A program made the position numbers and the translations under genes. Shown here one piece after another: positions 23,329-39,159 of a stretch of 64,000 bases of DNA (within the stretch, counting starts at the first letter, position 1; each line of letters begins with the position of its first letter). Source of the DNA: Orychophragmus violaceus (taxonomy: Eukaryota > Streptophyta > Magnoliopsida > Brassicales > Brassicaceae); the NCBI GenBank assembly GCA_030180135.1, contig CM058233.1:103767994-103831993 (forward strand), in the 5' to 3' direction. Below the pieces are notes generated by a model, which made no database searches, was not told where the DNA came from, and saw nothing but the letters and a program-made list of their open reading frames with translations.

Positions 23329-24675
23329 TTTTTTTTTTTCACTGAAGGATTTTCATTAGTCAAACAAACGATCACGGTATTACACATAGTTGAGAACAAA
23401 GCCGACAGGTTATACATAACCTCCGGAGACATAAGCTAGCGGATAAAGACCATCCCTAGAGCCAAAAGCCGGCGGATCAAAAACATCCCCAGAGCCAAAT
23501 AAAAGAAAAGCTAGACAAAGCAGGTTAAAACACTCTAATAAGAATCCATGACCAGATCGGAGGTAAGCTGACGAGACAACGAAGAGGCAGTGATCACCGA
23601 ACATCGAGAGAGAAATAAGCGTAACATCTCAGGCCAAACTTATTGAAGCTGACTCACCGATACTCAATATAATGCTCCACCACTAGAAGCCACAAGTAAA
23701 CCGGAAGAAGACAAAGCTAAAGAAGACGACGGACCAAACCAATTTACCAATCGCCACTGTCGCCGAGATGCAAGAAGGGACAGAGCCCCAATTCCTTAAG
23801 GATGGGCCGGAGAACCCTTGCCAGAGGTAGAAGACCAAAGGCAAAAAATAAGGAAGATAACCGCAGGAACTATACCGAAGCAGCCAACGGAAAGGAAAAG
23901 CACACTCACGACACCCTGAAAATCACCACCCGAAGCCTACTAAACACCGAAACCACAACCAGACCGACGATAAACATACCACCCACCAAACCGGAGCAGC
24001 TAGCAAGAGGACGCAAAACCATCAGACATAAACTCTAATCCACGAACTGACCAGGAAACCAAACCAGAACTACTAACCAAACCCGCCTAACTAAACCAAC
24101 AAAACCTAGAGCAAACCAGACCAAATCTACAAACTAGAAAAACAAATCGCAACCTAACCTAACCACCAATCCGAAACAGAGCTCAACCCGCCGGAACAGA
24201 GACAGACCGTAACACGGCAAGCCCGGACTGACACCACCAGGAGAGACTCGCGAGACACCACCTCGCCGGCAGAGCACCACCCGGACCACTGCACCGCCAC
24301 AAACCGATCCGCCGGAAAAAAGGACCACAAGGGCAAGTTGACTCACCGACACTAGAACCAGGGGAACGCCGACGAAACTTCAACTGCCGAGACGAAGCGG
24401 AGGACGGAGCCCACCTGTACTCCGTTAACCGCCACCGTTGGATCTGCGGAGGCGACCAGAAGAGAAGACCGCGAGTGCAAAGCTGAGACGAGTAGACAGC
24501 TCGGGATCGCCGGATAGCAAGGATAGCGACCAAAGCTACGCCGAGATGAGACCAGGTCCTCTCCCGGCGGCCGGCGAGAAGCGCCACTGCCGCCGGAGAG
24601 GAATCAGAGAGACCAGAAGCGGCGACTGCACGACCTCGTAGAGCGTGCCAGAGAGAATTCTAATTTTTAGGGCGA
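23329..24675 (-). mobile_element. Non-coding polyadenylated retroelement, downstream of PYL10
   Basis: About 1.35 kb on the minus strand, with its poly-A tail (a T run on plus) at about 23326-23339. AAGAGGAAAGTTT occurs at 23316-23328 and again at 24676-24688, a 13-bp target duplication. The 5' part is GC-rich with many CCGG and CGCC groups and the 3' part T/G-rich. Long frames occur on the minus strand but none looks like a known protein. It begins about 100 bp after the PYL10 stop, so it probably sits in that gene's 3' untranslated region. Confidence 0.7.
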
Positions 24676-24688
24676 AAGAGGAAAGTTT

Positions 24689-26199
24689 AATTCTTCCTTT
24701 TATAGTTGTTATTTAAGTATATATATATATATATGTGCTTTCTCTTCTTCTTCCTTTTCTTCCTTTTGTGTTTTTTTGTATATTTTGTATAAATCGAATT
24801 AATTTATATGTTCTTGACTTTGTAAAAATTTCTATAAAAATGCCATTTTAATTTAGAGTAATCATCTTTTCAATAAAATGTAGATAAATAAGAATTCATG
24901 CATGGTAGATATAATAACAAAAAAAAATCTAGATAATTCATTAGGTTTTTTTTTCATTCTGTTTTATTCTCTGTGTTTTTTTTCTTACAAATTTAAATGT
25001 AATGTACATCTAAAACATAACGTTTTCTCGATCAAATCAAACGTATATAGCATAATTTGAATAAACATGATAAAACAACTTTACATTTCTGTTAGAAGAA
25101 AAATGGTAACATATAAGTATAACGAATGGCCTTATATTGAAATCTAAAAATGTTACCGTATAAAATAAAACAAAAAATTATAGTAATAACTTTCTATTCT
25201 CATGGCTCCTCTTAAAATGAATTGACAGGAGACTCAACTCCCCCTTTTTCTTTTTGTCTTCAAGTCTTTATACTTGAAATCGGTCCTACAGAGATTTCTT
25301 TGTTTCCCTCTTCTTCTTTTTTCTTTCCAGTTTCTACAAACCAATAGATATTTTGTTAAAAGTCAAAATAAAACTGGTAAAAAGAGCTTTGTTATGGTTA
25401 GTCGATTTAGGAGATATCTTGTGGTTTTATGTTTGTAGATTTGCGACTGGCTGAAGTCTGTTAAAAGCCATTGTATAAACCATATTTTGTTGAAATAGTA
25501 ACTATAAAATTATTTTAAACTAAGTCTTTTCCTAATATTGAAATTATACTTTTCTTGATAGAGAGTAATCTTAAAATAGTGAATCATTCGGTTTTCTAAC
25601 CTTTTTTTAATAAACGTTTACAAAGCCATATAGTTTTAAAAGCGAAAATAAAAGAGAGAGTATGAACCAGAAACAATCGAATCTTCCGTTTCGATTGACT
25701 TTAATGCTAATAAAGGAATACATCTATTATGTCCATCTCGGTTTCCACGATCTCGGTTTCTCTGTCTACAACTCGTAGTTTGCAGGTGTATTTCTCTAGT
25801 CTTTGTTGATGATTTAATCGGCCTTTCTTTAAAAATCATTTTCCCTAAAAATATCATAAGATCCATCAAATCAGTTTTTTTTTTTTTGAATTCGTTGAAT
25901 ATTCTAAAAGAGATCAATGAAGCAAACTTGTTAGAACTAAAACCGGGTTTAGATATTCTACTATCTTTTTGGACCGTAGAGGTTGTATGAGCAATTTTTT
26001 CTAAGTTTTTAATTATAGTTAGTCGGCCAATCAGGTATTCTTATAGTATATACCAGTGTATCCACTGATCACTATTTCAAATAAGTATTTTGTGTGTTTC
26101 CATTTTTCACCTTTCTTGATATTTTTCAATTTTTACCACTGCTTATCAAATCATAAAGCTACTTTTCTGCGTATCTCCCTCTTATTACAATTTTTTCAA
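24689..26199. other. Intergenic region
   Basis: AT-rich DNA with a short TA run at 24718-24735. I recognise no gene or repeat. Confidence 0.5.
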
Positions 26200-26204
26200 G
26201 AACG

Positions 26205-26262
26205 GTGGACGAACGCCTAGCGCCTAGCCGTATACGCGGAAGCCTAAGCGGGGCCTATGCGG

Positions 26263-26299
<37 letters not shown>

Positions 26300-26775
26300 T
26301 ATAGAGAATAAATCTTTTATATATTATAATTTTAGAAAAAGAATAAAACATAGACTCAAATAACAAATTGAATAAACTTTGATAAAATAAAGTAAAAATA
26401 TAGTTTTAAAATATATATATGATCTTCAACGATAATAAAAAATCATAATTTTTATAAAAAAAATAAATAAGGATATATAGTTTTTAAACTTAGTCCCAAA
26501 ATAAATTAAATTTTCTTAGTCTAAAAACTTATAATAAATATTATTCAAACTAAATAGTCTTGACATACATAATGAAATATAATTATACCATTTTTTTAAA
26601 AAAAATTTCAAAACGGCCGCCTAGAATCCGCCTAGGCCGCATAATGGCCGCCTAGACGTTATTAGGCGTCCGATTTTTTTTAAACCGCCTAACCCACCGC
26701 ATAGTGTAAAATCGGGACGCTCGACCACCGCCTAGCGCCCAGGCGGCCGTCTAGGCCGCGTTTTAGAACACTGAC
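26205..26775. mobile_element. MITE-like element with GCCTAGGCG-type termini
   Basis: The two outer parts are full of CGCCTAG/CTAGGCG/GCCGCCTAG motifs in inverted arrangement (left 26210-26265, right 26615-26765), around an AT-rich centre with a TA run at 26267-26294. The right end, reversed, reads TGTTCTAAAACGCGGCCTAG, a terminus common in plant MITEs. Exact ends and target duplication were not established. Confidence 0.55.
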
Positions 26776-27903
26776 TATAGCAGTAAAGGTGGTCGGTCAC
26801 TAGTCAAGAATCCGATATAAGCTGGGAAATAGGATTTGAAGAACTGATTAAAACCACAAAACACCACACATTAAATTTTAAATTAAATTATAACAGTTTT
26901 AGTTCGATCACATAAGTCATGCAGCGTTTTGTCAAGACTAAAGTTCTTCCGCAGAGCCCCCCCTCCCCCAAAAAAAGTCCTTCCGCCCTAAACACGTTTG
27001 AGAAGAACATAAACTTATACATTAAATTATGAAAATGATTTTTGACCGTCGATGTATGTGGATAGGGGTTGGTCTCGATGCTTCGAATTTCGATGGAAGA
27101 GACATTTAATGCCATATGGTATTAGATCATTGTTGGTTCCGGTAATGCAAGGGAGATTATGGCCCGATCCTATCTTGATACTAAAAATGACAAAAAACAT
27201 TAAACCACATATATAGTTTGAGTCGGGACACACAATGAACGAGCGTATTTGGTGGACTTTTTGACATGTGGATTGCCTCTTCACCACCAAATATTGTTTT
27301 TGTTTTGTAAAAGCATAGCAAAAGAGTTATCTATTGTGGAGCCTGAAAATTCTATACTTGAGACTTATCGTAAGAGCCTAAGACCGTTCCTACCGACGAA
27401 AAGAAGACCCATTCCGTTTTGTCTATCTTCTACTAAAACCCTTATTCCTAACCCTAACTTGCTACATCTCTAAAACACACAACAATATATGTCAACACAA
27501 GTTCTGATCGATGAGATATTTGCCCATAGCACAGACGAATGTAATAATTTCGATTGACATCGTGCTTATTGGGTTCTTAATGTACCAATTCAGTATGGTC
27601 GGTTCGATTTTACGGTTTAGTAACCTGTAGAACCTTCCAAAACGCCGCGTTAAGCCTTAGGGTTTCGTTGGCTGTGTGGCTACCCACTGAAGTCTTCTTT
27701 GTGGTTTTTGGTTTGCCCTATTCTCTCCTCTTCTCCAAGGAATCTGGAAAAATCAAATTTTTGTTTCTCATTGATTTTCTCAATCCCTGGCAATCAAAAA
27801 ATTTCCTATTGAAAGCCGGTGATTCGATCGAGGTTTTTGATTGATCGAGATCGATTCTCTTTCCGAAAATTCGGGCTTTCGCGTTTGATTCAGAAGAAGC
27901 TAA
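26776..27903. other. Spacer and MTM1 upstream region
   Basis: No recognisable gene to about 27600; short frames (26888-27115, 27249-27473) match nothing I know. 27600-27903 is the probable promoter and leader of MTM1. The gene expected at the At4g27930 position is not visible. Confidence 0.45.
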
Positions 27904-30283
27904 ATGGTTGAGACAGAGCGGTCAGAGAATCTCTGGATTGCTTCCGGAATGCCGTCTTCGTCTCCGGCGTTAACAGAAAGCCGTGATTTTTCGATCATAG
28001 ATTCGACCACTGGAATAGGAGGACTCAGAAGCCTCGGACTGCAATTAGCTTCTCAGCCTCAGTTGGAGAAGGGTTCGTCGGAAGCTAAGTTAGGTTTGAC
28101 GGAAAGAGTTTTCTCGGCCGCCGGGGCTGCGTTTTTGTCCGCCGTTATTCTAAATCCTCTCGACGTTGTCAAGGTGGGTTTTTTTGTTCGATGTTAATCC
28201 TCTTAACCCGGCGGAAAGTTATATGTTTTACCGTAAAATACTTATGTTTCTGTTGTGATTTGTCATCAGACTCGATTGCAAGCTCAAGCCGCCGGAGTTT
28301 CTTACTCTCACCCACTCAGTTACGACATTGGCCGCATGGCATTTTTCGGACCAAACATGGTATGTTTCCGAGTTCTTCCTTTTTTTTGTGTGGGAGAATT
28401 GTTTTAAGGAGAATACTTTCGACATATTTTAGTCTTCATTTCACCATCCAATACTGTTTTGAGTCTGGTTATCGTTTCTTTATGGGTTCAGATATTTGCA
28501 GACTTGAGATGTTCTCCTTCATGTTCACGCGCTGGTGTTCAGGGTACCGTCTCAATTTGCCCGCCGGATTGTTTCCAGTACAAAGGAACATTTGATGTAT
28601 TCACCAAGATCATACGACAGGTGAGTTTGCCTTTTAAACAGAGGACAAATGCAACACATTTTCTTCTTATCGTTGGAAGTCTTGCAGTGTGTTAGGGAAT
28701 GATAGTTTAGCTACTTGAGGGTATATTTGTATGTGGAATGCCTTTTAGCTAGAACTATTCCTATGTCTCTATTCTCTAACGCAAGAACTGATACAGGAAG
28801 GCATGGGACGCCTGTGGAGAGGAACTAATGCTGGTCTTGCCATAGCTATGCCCATGGTATGCTCTCTTATTTACATTTGTGGGATTGGATCTGTTTGTTT
28901 GGATAGACTATGGATCAGTGAATTCTCTAGTTTCTGCACAGGTTGGGATTTATCTCCCATTCTATGATATGTTTCGCAACCGGTTGGAAGAATTATCTCG
29001 AGAGAATGCGCCTGCTGCGACAATATTTGTGCCCCTTGTGGCAGGGGCATTGGCACGGTCCCTAGCTTGCACAGTGTGCTATCCAATTGAACTTGCAAGA
29101 ACACGTATGCAGGTAAGTTTTGTCTGCATATGTTTCTGTGACTCTGGAATGTGTCCTTTCAATGAGATCTTTGTGCTTTTAAGAGTTCCTTTTTTTGTGA
29201 CTTGCTATTCATTTTCTTTTTATTTTGTTTTCTAACTAGGCATTCAAAGAAGCTAAAGCCGGTATGAAGCCTCCGGGAGTTCTAAAAACACTGGTTGGTG
29301 TAGTCTCTGAAGTCAAGACATCAAATAATCTTGAAAATAGTTGTAAGTTGCTTCTTTCTTCTTCTCAAGCCCTAGAAATTACAATCATTTGACATTCTGA
29401 ACTCATATTCTCCAATTGTCAGCTCATTATATAATCAGTTCAAGTTTGACTTCTCTTAAGTATATCTCTTCTTTGATGATCGCAACACTGAGATGCATGC
29501 ATGTGGAGACTGACACCAAAAGCCATGATTTTTTTTATTGAGTCTTTGTTATACGTGTTCCCCTGTGACAGTGCACAACTATCGTGTTCTCTGGAGAGGC
29601 TTGGGTGCACAGCTAGCCCGTGATGTTCCATTCTCAGCAATCTGCTGGGCGACTCTCGAGCCAGTAAGCTCTTTGACATGTTTTAAACATTTTGACAATA
29701 CAGAGAGATGTTTGTAAAACGCAAGGAACTGAATTGGTTTGACCTACTCCTTTGTTGCAGATGAGAAGGAGACTTCTTGGAATTGTGGGCAATGATACAA
29801 ACGCTCTTGGTGTTCTCGGTGCAAACTTTTCCGCTGGTTTTGTAGCTGGAAGTATAGCTGCTGCTGCTACTTGTCCTTTTGACGTTGCAAAAACAAGAAG
29901 ACAGATAGAGGTGTGTTTTGATTTAACAACGACTTCCTCTTGAGAACTTTGTCTATTTACTTATGATACCATACTTATGTCTGGCCATTTTTTCATAAAT
30001 TCAGAAGGACCCTGGTAGGGCAATGAGAATGACGACGCGACAGACACTCATAGAGGTTTGGAGGTATGTATGTGTATTTTGAAAGATTCCATATTGCTAA
30101 AAGCTCGTGTTTGCATCGAAACAAGACTTAACGATACATACCACACACAGGGATGGAGGGATGAGAGGACTGTTCACGGGAATGGGTCCAAGGGTGGCTC
30201 GTGCAGGGCCATCGGTAGGGATAGTGGTTTCCTTCTACGAGGTTGTCAAGTATGTTCTGCATCAACACTACGCTTCATCATGA
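27904..30283 (+). CDS. MTM1: Mitochondrial carrier MTM1 (manganese trafficking for Mn-SOD)
   Basis: Ten exons: 27904-28173, 28270-28359, 28492-28620, 28797-28856, 28942-29112, 29240-29342, 29572-29663, 29761-29910, 30005-30063 and 30151-30283, all GT-AG, giving 418 residues. Three mitochondrial-carrier signatures are present: PLDVVKTR across exons 1-2, PIELARTR in exon 5 and PFDVAKTRRQ in exon 8. A Cys-rich insert in the first repeat (CSPSCSR, then ICPPDC) is typical of the MTM1/SLC25A39-40 branch. Members of this branch sit in the inner mitochondrial membrane; yeast and Arabidopsis MTM1 are needed for manganese activation of superoxide dismutase, and the animal SLC25A39 imports glutathione, so the true substrate may be glutathione. 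Frame intact, no defects seen. Confidence 0.94.
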
Positions 30284-33185
<2,902 letters not shown>

Positions 33186-33279
33186 CTTCGTACGAGGTCT
33201 CTAGTCGTCAGGGTCATAACGTTTTGTCGTTTTCACTGAATAATACTAAGAAGAATTAATCATTCAGTGAATAATGATA

Positions 33280-33500
33280 ACCATTTCCAACCCTATACTT
33301 CATTTCTTACTCCAAACTCTATTTTGTAGTAATGTTTGCTTCAATCCCACTCCATTTTTAACTGTAAAATGGAGTAAAAATGAGATTACTCATTTGTTAA
33401 TGACTGTATTTTTCACTCCAAAATGGAATAGGATTTGAGCAAAACACAATTGCATTTTGGATTAAAAAATACAGTTTTACATTGGAGATGCCCTTAAGAT
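33280..33500. mobile_element. MITE-like fragment
   Basis: The left side reads AACCATTTCCAACCC and the right side GGAGATGCCCTTAA, inverted forms of the AAGGGCATCTCCAA terminus common to plant MITEs. The interior has inverted ACTCCA/TGGAGT blocks. Exact ends not established. Confidence 0.45.
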
Positions 33501-33504
33501 CCTT

Positions 33505-33935
33505 GTTCTAAAACTCGGCCGTCTAGACGTTAGTCACTACTCATCCGCCTCTATTTTGTCCAAATCGGTTGAATAAATCGATGGTCGATTTTATAGTCGC
33601 GTAGATCCGTGTAATTATGCAGACTGCCTATTTTTCGCCTAGCCGACCGCCTAATTCAATTTTTTATTATTTTTTTTTTGAATTTTTTTTGAATTTAAAA
33701 TTATTTTTTTAACTTACCTTCATAATTTTAATAAAAAATCATATGTTTCATGTTTAGATATTTGTTTTCATGTGTTTAATGCATATAGTTTTGAATACAA
33801 TATATATCAAAATGGTTAATTATGATTGATTAATATGTTTTTAAAATATTAAATAGTTCTAAAACTAGATCCCGAATAATCTTTATATAATTCCCGATTT
33901 TCTTGTTAGGCGCTAGCTCCAGGTCAACTGCGCAC
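33505..33935. mobile_element. Second GCCTAGGCG-type MITE-like element
   Basis: Starts near TTGTTCTAAAACTCGGCCG and ends near TTGTTAGGCGCTAGC, with CGCCTAGCCGACCGCCTAA inside. The motif style matches the element at 26205-26775. Ends are approximate. Confidence 0.45.
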
Positions 33936-36165
33936 ACAACATCGAGCGAATTTCCGAAGAAGGATTAAGATAGGCAAATGTAATTCTTTGGCTTTTAAAA
34001 ATCGGAATCTTTATATTAAATTTGGAAGAGACATGATATTTTTGAACCAGGAGCCCACGGTTAGCTGTTACCATTTATGGCGGTATGGTTCATACTTCAT
34101 AGTGCATTTTTCATTTCGAGGATACTTATATTTAATACAAAAGATCCAAAACGAAATATAAAGCCCGATAAATCGGAGATAAAACCTGAACTATAATGAG
34201 AAACTAAGCCTTAGTGTTTTAAGGGAAGTTCATGCCGGTATGAAACATTTATCCGGAATCATACAAATAAAAACCTTAACAACCGAAACTAAAACTACAA
34301 ACTCGAGCAACTGCAAAAACATATAAAATCTTTGAATCACTAAGGAAAGCGGAGAAGAACCAGTAGATGCGACATTGCACAGTCCCAAGTACAAGCTAGG
34401 AATATCAATTGGATCTGAAAGAGAACCGAGGTCGGGAAACGCGCAAAACAACCCCGCAAGTGACGATTAGCCAGAAAAAGACACCAAACAAATAAAAATC
34501 AATCCTCTTAATCTATAATCTTAAACCTAATAAATCTAAATCGAAACTATGTAACCTTATACAAGGTTAGTTTAACTATCACTGAAAAGAACAAATTAAA
34601 AAAGAAGAATATCATTTAACAAAACTACGAGACGGCAAAATGAAAGAAGATAAAGATTCAATGAACATAAAAAGGCTAATCAAAGCAACCATGGTTGGTG
34701 GTTGGTGCCATCGATTTTACTGGTTAAGTGTGTGTTCACTCCCGCAAATATGAATCAAATTATGCAGCAAACATCTTGCACGTATGGCGCCAATAAACAA
34801 ACCATGCACAAGTTGGCTACTATAAATTATCAATACTTAGAAGTTTTTGAATGGTAAAACAAAATACGGAAAACCAAATAGAAAATTTAAATTAATAGTT
34901 AGGCAGAAAGCCTAAGATCGATTTATTTTACCCTTAAGCGAGAAATTGAGAATCGTATATATGCAGCATTATTAGTGGCCGAAGATAATGATAATAATAT
35001 GATAGCACGAAAATACACTCTACTATACGTCTACTATACTTCGTCATTTCTAATAAATTCGTTAGGTTTTTGTTGATTGAGAGATTCAAATCTATGGAGA
35101 GAAACAAAACGTGCACGAAGAGAGAAAATAGACAGCACATCAAGGCTTGTAATTTTTTTTCAGTTTAGGTCCACAACTTCTTCAATAGGTCCACTGCCTC
35201 ATCATACGAGACCTCGCACAAAGATCCCATCCTCGCAACTGGCTAAAACTAAAAGTTTGAATCGTAATGAACAAGTGCAAACTAAATTATTTTATTTTGG
35301 GATGAATTACAACCTGTTACAAATCAAATTTCATTTTTCACAAAATAGTCTATATTTAGTAATTCTTTGATTTTCTTTTGTCCACACTGCTGCAAACTAA
35401 AATTTATGAATAGTACAAAAATTAGGTCTTGACAATTCACGAAATAATCCGCTCTAACTGCGGCTAGCATTTAAAACCTAAGTAAATCAGTTAAAATGGA
35501 GATCGAATAGAAAGAAGACATGACTACCAAAATAGAATGTTACTGTGGCTAAAAATAAACTACTTGCGGTGGTAGATAAAGATCCTTTATTTGCTTCTGC
35601 CAACATCTGCCATAAGAGATAGGAGGAAGATAGAGACAGAACACATTTATGGTGTCGTACAATGATGTGATTCTTTACGTACGAACTACGAACTGTTTCA
35701 CTCTTAAATTTTACATTTGTTCATATGTTCAATTCAATACAAACAAAATACTCCTATTAATATTAAATTGTTGATATGATTAGGGATGATGTGGGCTACA
35801 TGCACACCAGCTTTCAACGTTGTATACGACACTACGTCACTACCTAACACACTTTTTTTTTTGGTCGGGACTACCTAACACTTAATTTCGAGCTTTTCGT
35901 ATATTTACATAAGCTAATGTTTAAAAGAGTACTTAGAAGTCTACAAATTATGCATATACATTCAATGTTAACAATACATGTTAAATCAAACAACATAACT
36001 CATTGTTTTAATTCATTTTTCATTTTTTGTGACAAAATAGAAAAGAACCCTCACGGCTCTATGTTAACAAGACCTCAGCCCAACAACAAAAACAAAACAT
36101 ATTCAGCCAACATCATTGCACCAAGCCCAAAACTGTCAACACCGCTGCTACCAAAAACATGGTTA
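33936..36165. other. Intergenic region
   Basis: About 2.2 kb of AT-rich DNA with only short frames that match nothing I recognise. Confidence 0.5.
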
Positions 36166-36522
36166 TCAATACTATTAAAAAATTGGAGTTTGTCCATGGT
36201 ACATAAATGTTGTTCCTCAAATTTGCCCTTAATATTATTAGGATTTGTAACATTCATTAAGGGTAATTAGGGAATATAACATTATCTCTACAATCCATGT
36301 TTCCAAACAAGACAATTATTAAACATGTAACCAAACAACCAAAATCTAATAGGTCCCACTTTCCTAATTAATTAAAATCAAAACAAATTAATTGATAAAT
36401 ATAATGAATAATTTATACATCAACTATTATATATAAATTAAGATTCTCTAATTTATGATCTTAATTTATGATTTAATTCAAAATATATTTATAATATATT
36501 TTAATATCTTTTTATTTTGTTT

Positions 36523-36564
<42 letters not shown>

Positions 36565-36808
36565 TACGATTGATGTTTTTACGATTGTACTTTTTAGCAG
36601 GTTTTCCATCAAACTGAAAAATATTTAATTAATTAAACGGGTTGAAAAATTAATTAACCAATCTCGATTATAAATTTTCTATAAAAAAATTCGCATATAG
36701 TAAATAATTTCAGCTGATATATTTTAAAATTAATAAAATATTAAAATGATTTCATACTTATATTATTCAAATATTTGAAATATATTTTAATATCTTTTTA
36801 TTTTGTTT

Positions 36809-36849
<41 letters not shown>

Positions 36850-37520
36850 TACGATTGATGTTTTTACGATTGTACTTTTTAGCAGGTTTTTCCATCAAAC
36901 TGACAAATATTTAATTAATTAAACGGGTTGAAAATTTAATTAGCCAATCTCAATTATAAATTTTCTAAAAAAAATTCGCATATAGTAAATAATTTCAGCT
37001 GATATATTTTAAAATTAATAAAATAATAAAATGATTTCATACTTATATTATTCAAATATTTGAAGCGTCAAATTATGCTTTATGTTTGAATGAAGTTTTT
37101 AACGGATAGTTCCATCAAATTTGCAAATTATATATACGACTACAACATGTATTTTATAAAATAATATTTTAGATAAATAAAATAACAATTAAACATATAC
37201 CACATAACTTTTACAATAGTTGTTTTCACATATATATATTTTTCCAAACTATGATCTTAAGATACAACGCAGATTAAAATATATAATGCGAAATCGTTAT
37301 TTTAATCTCTTAATCCTTACGATATATCTCCTCCAAATAACACATAATTCATTTAAAAAAAAAACTAAATTGCTAACTCACTGTTTATAATGTTGGTTAA
37401 ACAATTATAATGAAAATTAGATTACATAATTAAAAATCTAAAATACTATTAACAAAATGAATAAAAAGTAAAATTTGTAAAGAAAATTAAACCCGCACTT
37501 AAGTGCGGGTCAAAATCTAG
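36166..37520 (+). mobile_element. Non-autonomous Helitron, copy 1
   Basis: 1355 bp. It starts TCAATACTATTAAAAAATTG after an A and ends CTAG before a T, the Helitron A|T insertion signature. A perfect palindrome CCCGCACTTAAGTGCGGG (37492-37509) ends 11 bases before the terminus, as expected for the 3' hairpin. The AT-rich interior has two copies of a roughly 285-bp unit (marked by ACATATTACGATTGATG near 36559 and 36844), each preceded by an AT run. No Rep/helicase coding. Confidence 0.92.
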
Positions 37521-39159
37521 TTTGTTCTTATAAAAGCATCCGCATTCATGGTCGGTCTTAAGCACATGGGATGAAACATTAGTTTCGGTCTTTAAATTTT
37601 CCAGAATTAATATACAATAATTTATAATCCCTAAATTTATTTTAAAAAAATATATTAATATTTATACTAAAATGATTATGATTCTTAAATCTCATAACAG
37701 GTTTTTTCTTCATCCAATCTAACTCGCCAACAAATACGATCCAATGCTAGTTGTCTAAGTTTTAGATTCTTCTTTCTCTTGTATTCATTTATCTTTAAGA
37801 AAATGAATCAATAAACTCGTAATATTCAGTAACTTTTTCTGTCGTATTTTTAAGCTTTCTTACTGCTTTCACTCCACACTAACCGAAATTTTGTTATTAA
37901 GCTAAATCTCAAATATGAATATTGAAAAGTGCTATTCTGATTTCCTCAATTGTGGCCCATCGACGTGTTAAACGTCATTCATGTTGTTCAGATTGAGTAA
38001 AAAAATTATTATTATTATTATTTTCCAACAATTTTGTGATGAAATTAAAGTCTTCGTTTGTTGAAAAATAAATTCGGTGTTTTGTCCACGTGAAAAATTA
38101 GAATGTCATGTCATTGACTTTCCTTCTCCGACATTTGACCTATTTTGAATGTTCTTATTGGTTTCGTCTACTTTTCTTTCTTTTTATTAGTGTTGAAAAA
38201 TAAAGTCGGCAAACATTAAGAAACAAAATAGGAGACTTCCACTACCTACTTTGATATATAATTGAAAGCTTTAAGACCCCAAGAGTTAGAAGATACTCGA
38301 GACAAAAGGTTTAAAGAAAAAATAGTAACACATCTCAATCAATAACATCTCTAAATTGATTAATCATGATGTTCTTTATTTGATTAAATGCTGCATACCA
38401 CTGAGGGTACGATAGAGATTTGCAACCATAAATACACACTACCATAGTGAACACCTTTCTCCATTTGATTTTATTTAGATTAACGACAGTTATTATGTTG
38501 AACAATAAAAGATTAAAAAAGAATATGCAGCGTTGTATATAATTTTTTGGGGGGGTAAACTTGTAAATAAATTTATTAATTAAACAAAAACTAAGCTTTA
38601 GAATATCAAACGTAATAAAAGTGGCTTAGTCAATCTGCATGTTAACGAGTTCTTTTTCTCTAAGTGGCTAATTGGCTATGGGTCATTGATCCCACGGTCC
38701 GTGGGATGATCACATATTCTCCAAAAGAAAATGATTTGGTGCTGTGTTTTTAAACAATTTCTTTTCGTGAGTTCGATCTTGCGGTTCATGTGTGGTTGTT
38801 CAAGCGCATGAGTCTGTGTAGGTCAAAAGATATGCACAACAGTATCTCTGTCGAGATTTCTACAGCGGTTTGCAATAGAGTTGCATCACTGAGACAACGC
38901 TCCGAAATAGACTCCTCTCTAAGCTGGTGGTTCAAGCACTATAAAATGCTTACTTCAATCACCTTCTCGGCCAGAAGGCTTCTCCACGCCCAACAGAGCT
39001 AAATTTATGTTTCCTACTTTGAAACACATCCTCCTTTTTGGAAATTAACTTTTGTATTCTATTCCAAAAAGGATCCAATTAGGTTCCCTCTCTAAAAAAT
39101 TCCAAGTTTTTTTCGATTTTCACATTTAAAATATGTTATAATTGCACTCATTATATTCA
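37521..39159. other. Intergenic region between Helitron 1 and a Mutator-type MITE
   Basis: Mostly AT-rich. 38692-38710 is a near-perfect palindrome (ATCCCACGGTCCGTGGGAT). A 70-codon plus frame at 38790-39002 has a faint LINE-like wording but is too short to call. Confidence 0.4.

Noticed and set aside
24134..24641. Several overlapping frames of 60-134 codons
   Set aside because: They fall in the GC-rich 5' part of the non-coding retroelement and look like no protein family.
38790..39002. 70-codon frame as a LINE or gene fragment
   Set aside because: Only faint resemblance, and nothing coding-like upstream or downstream.
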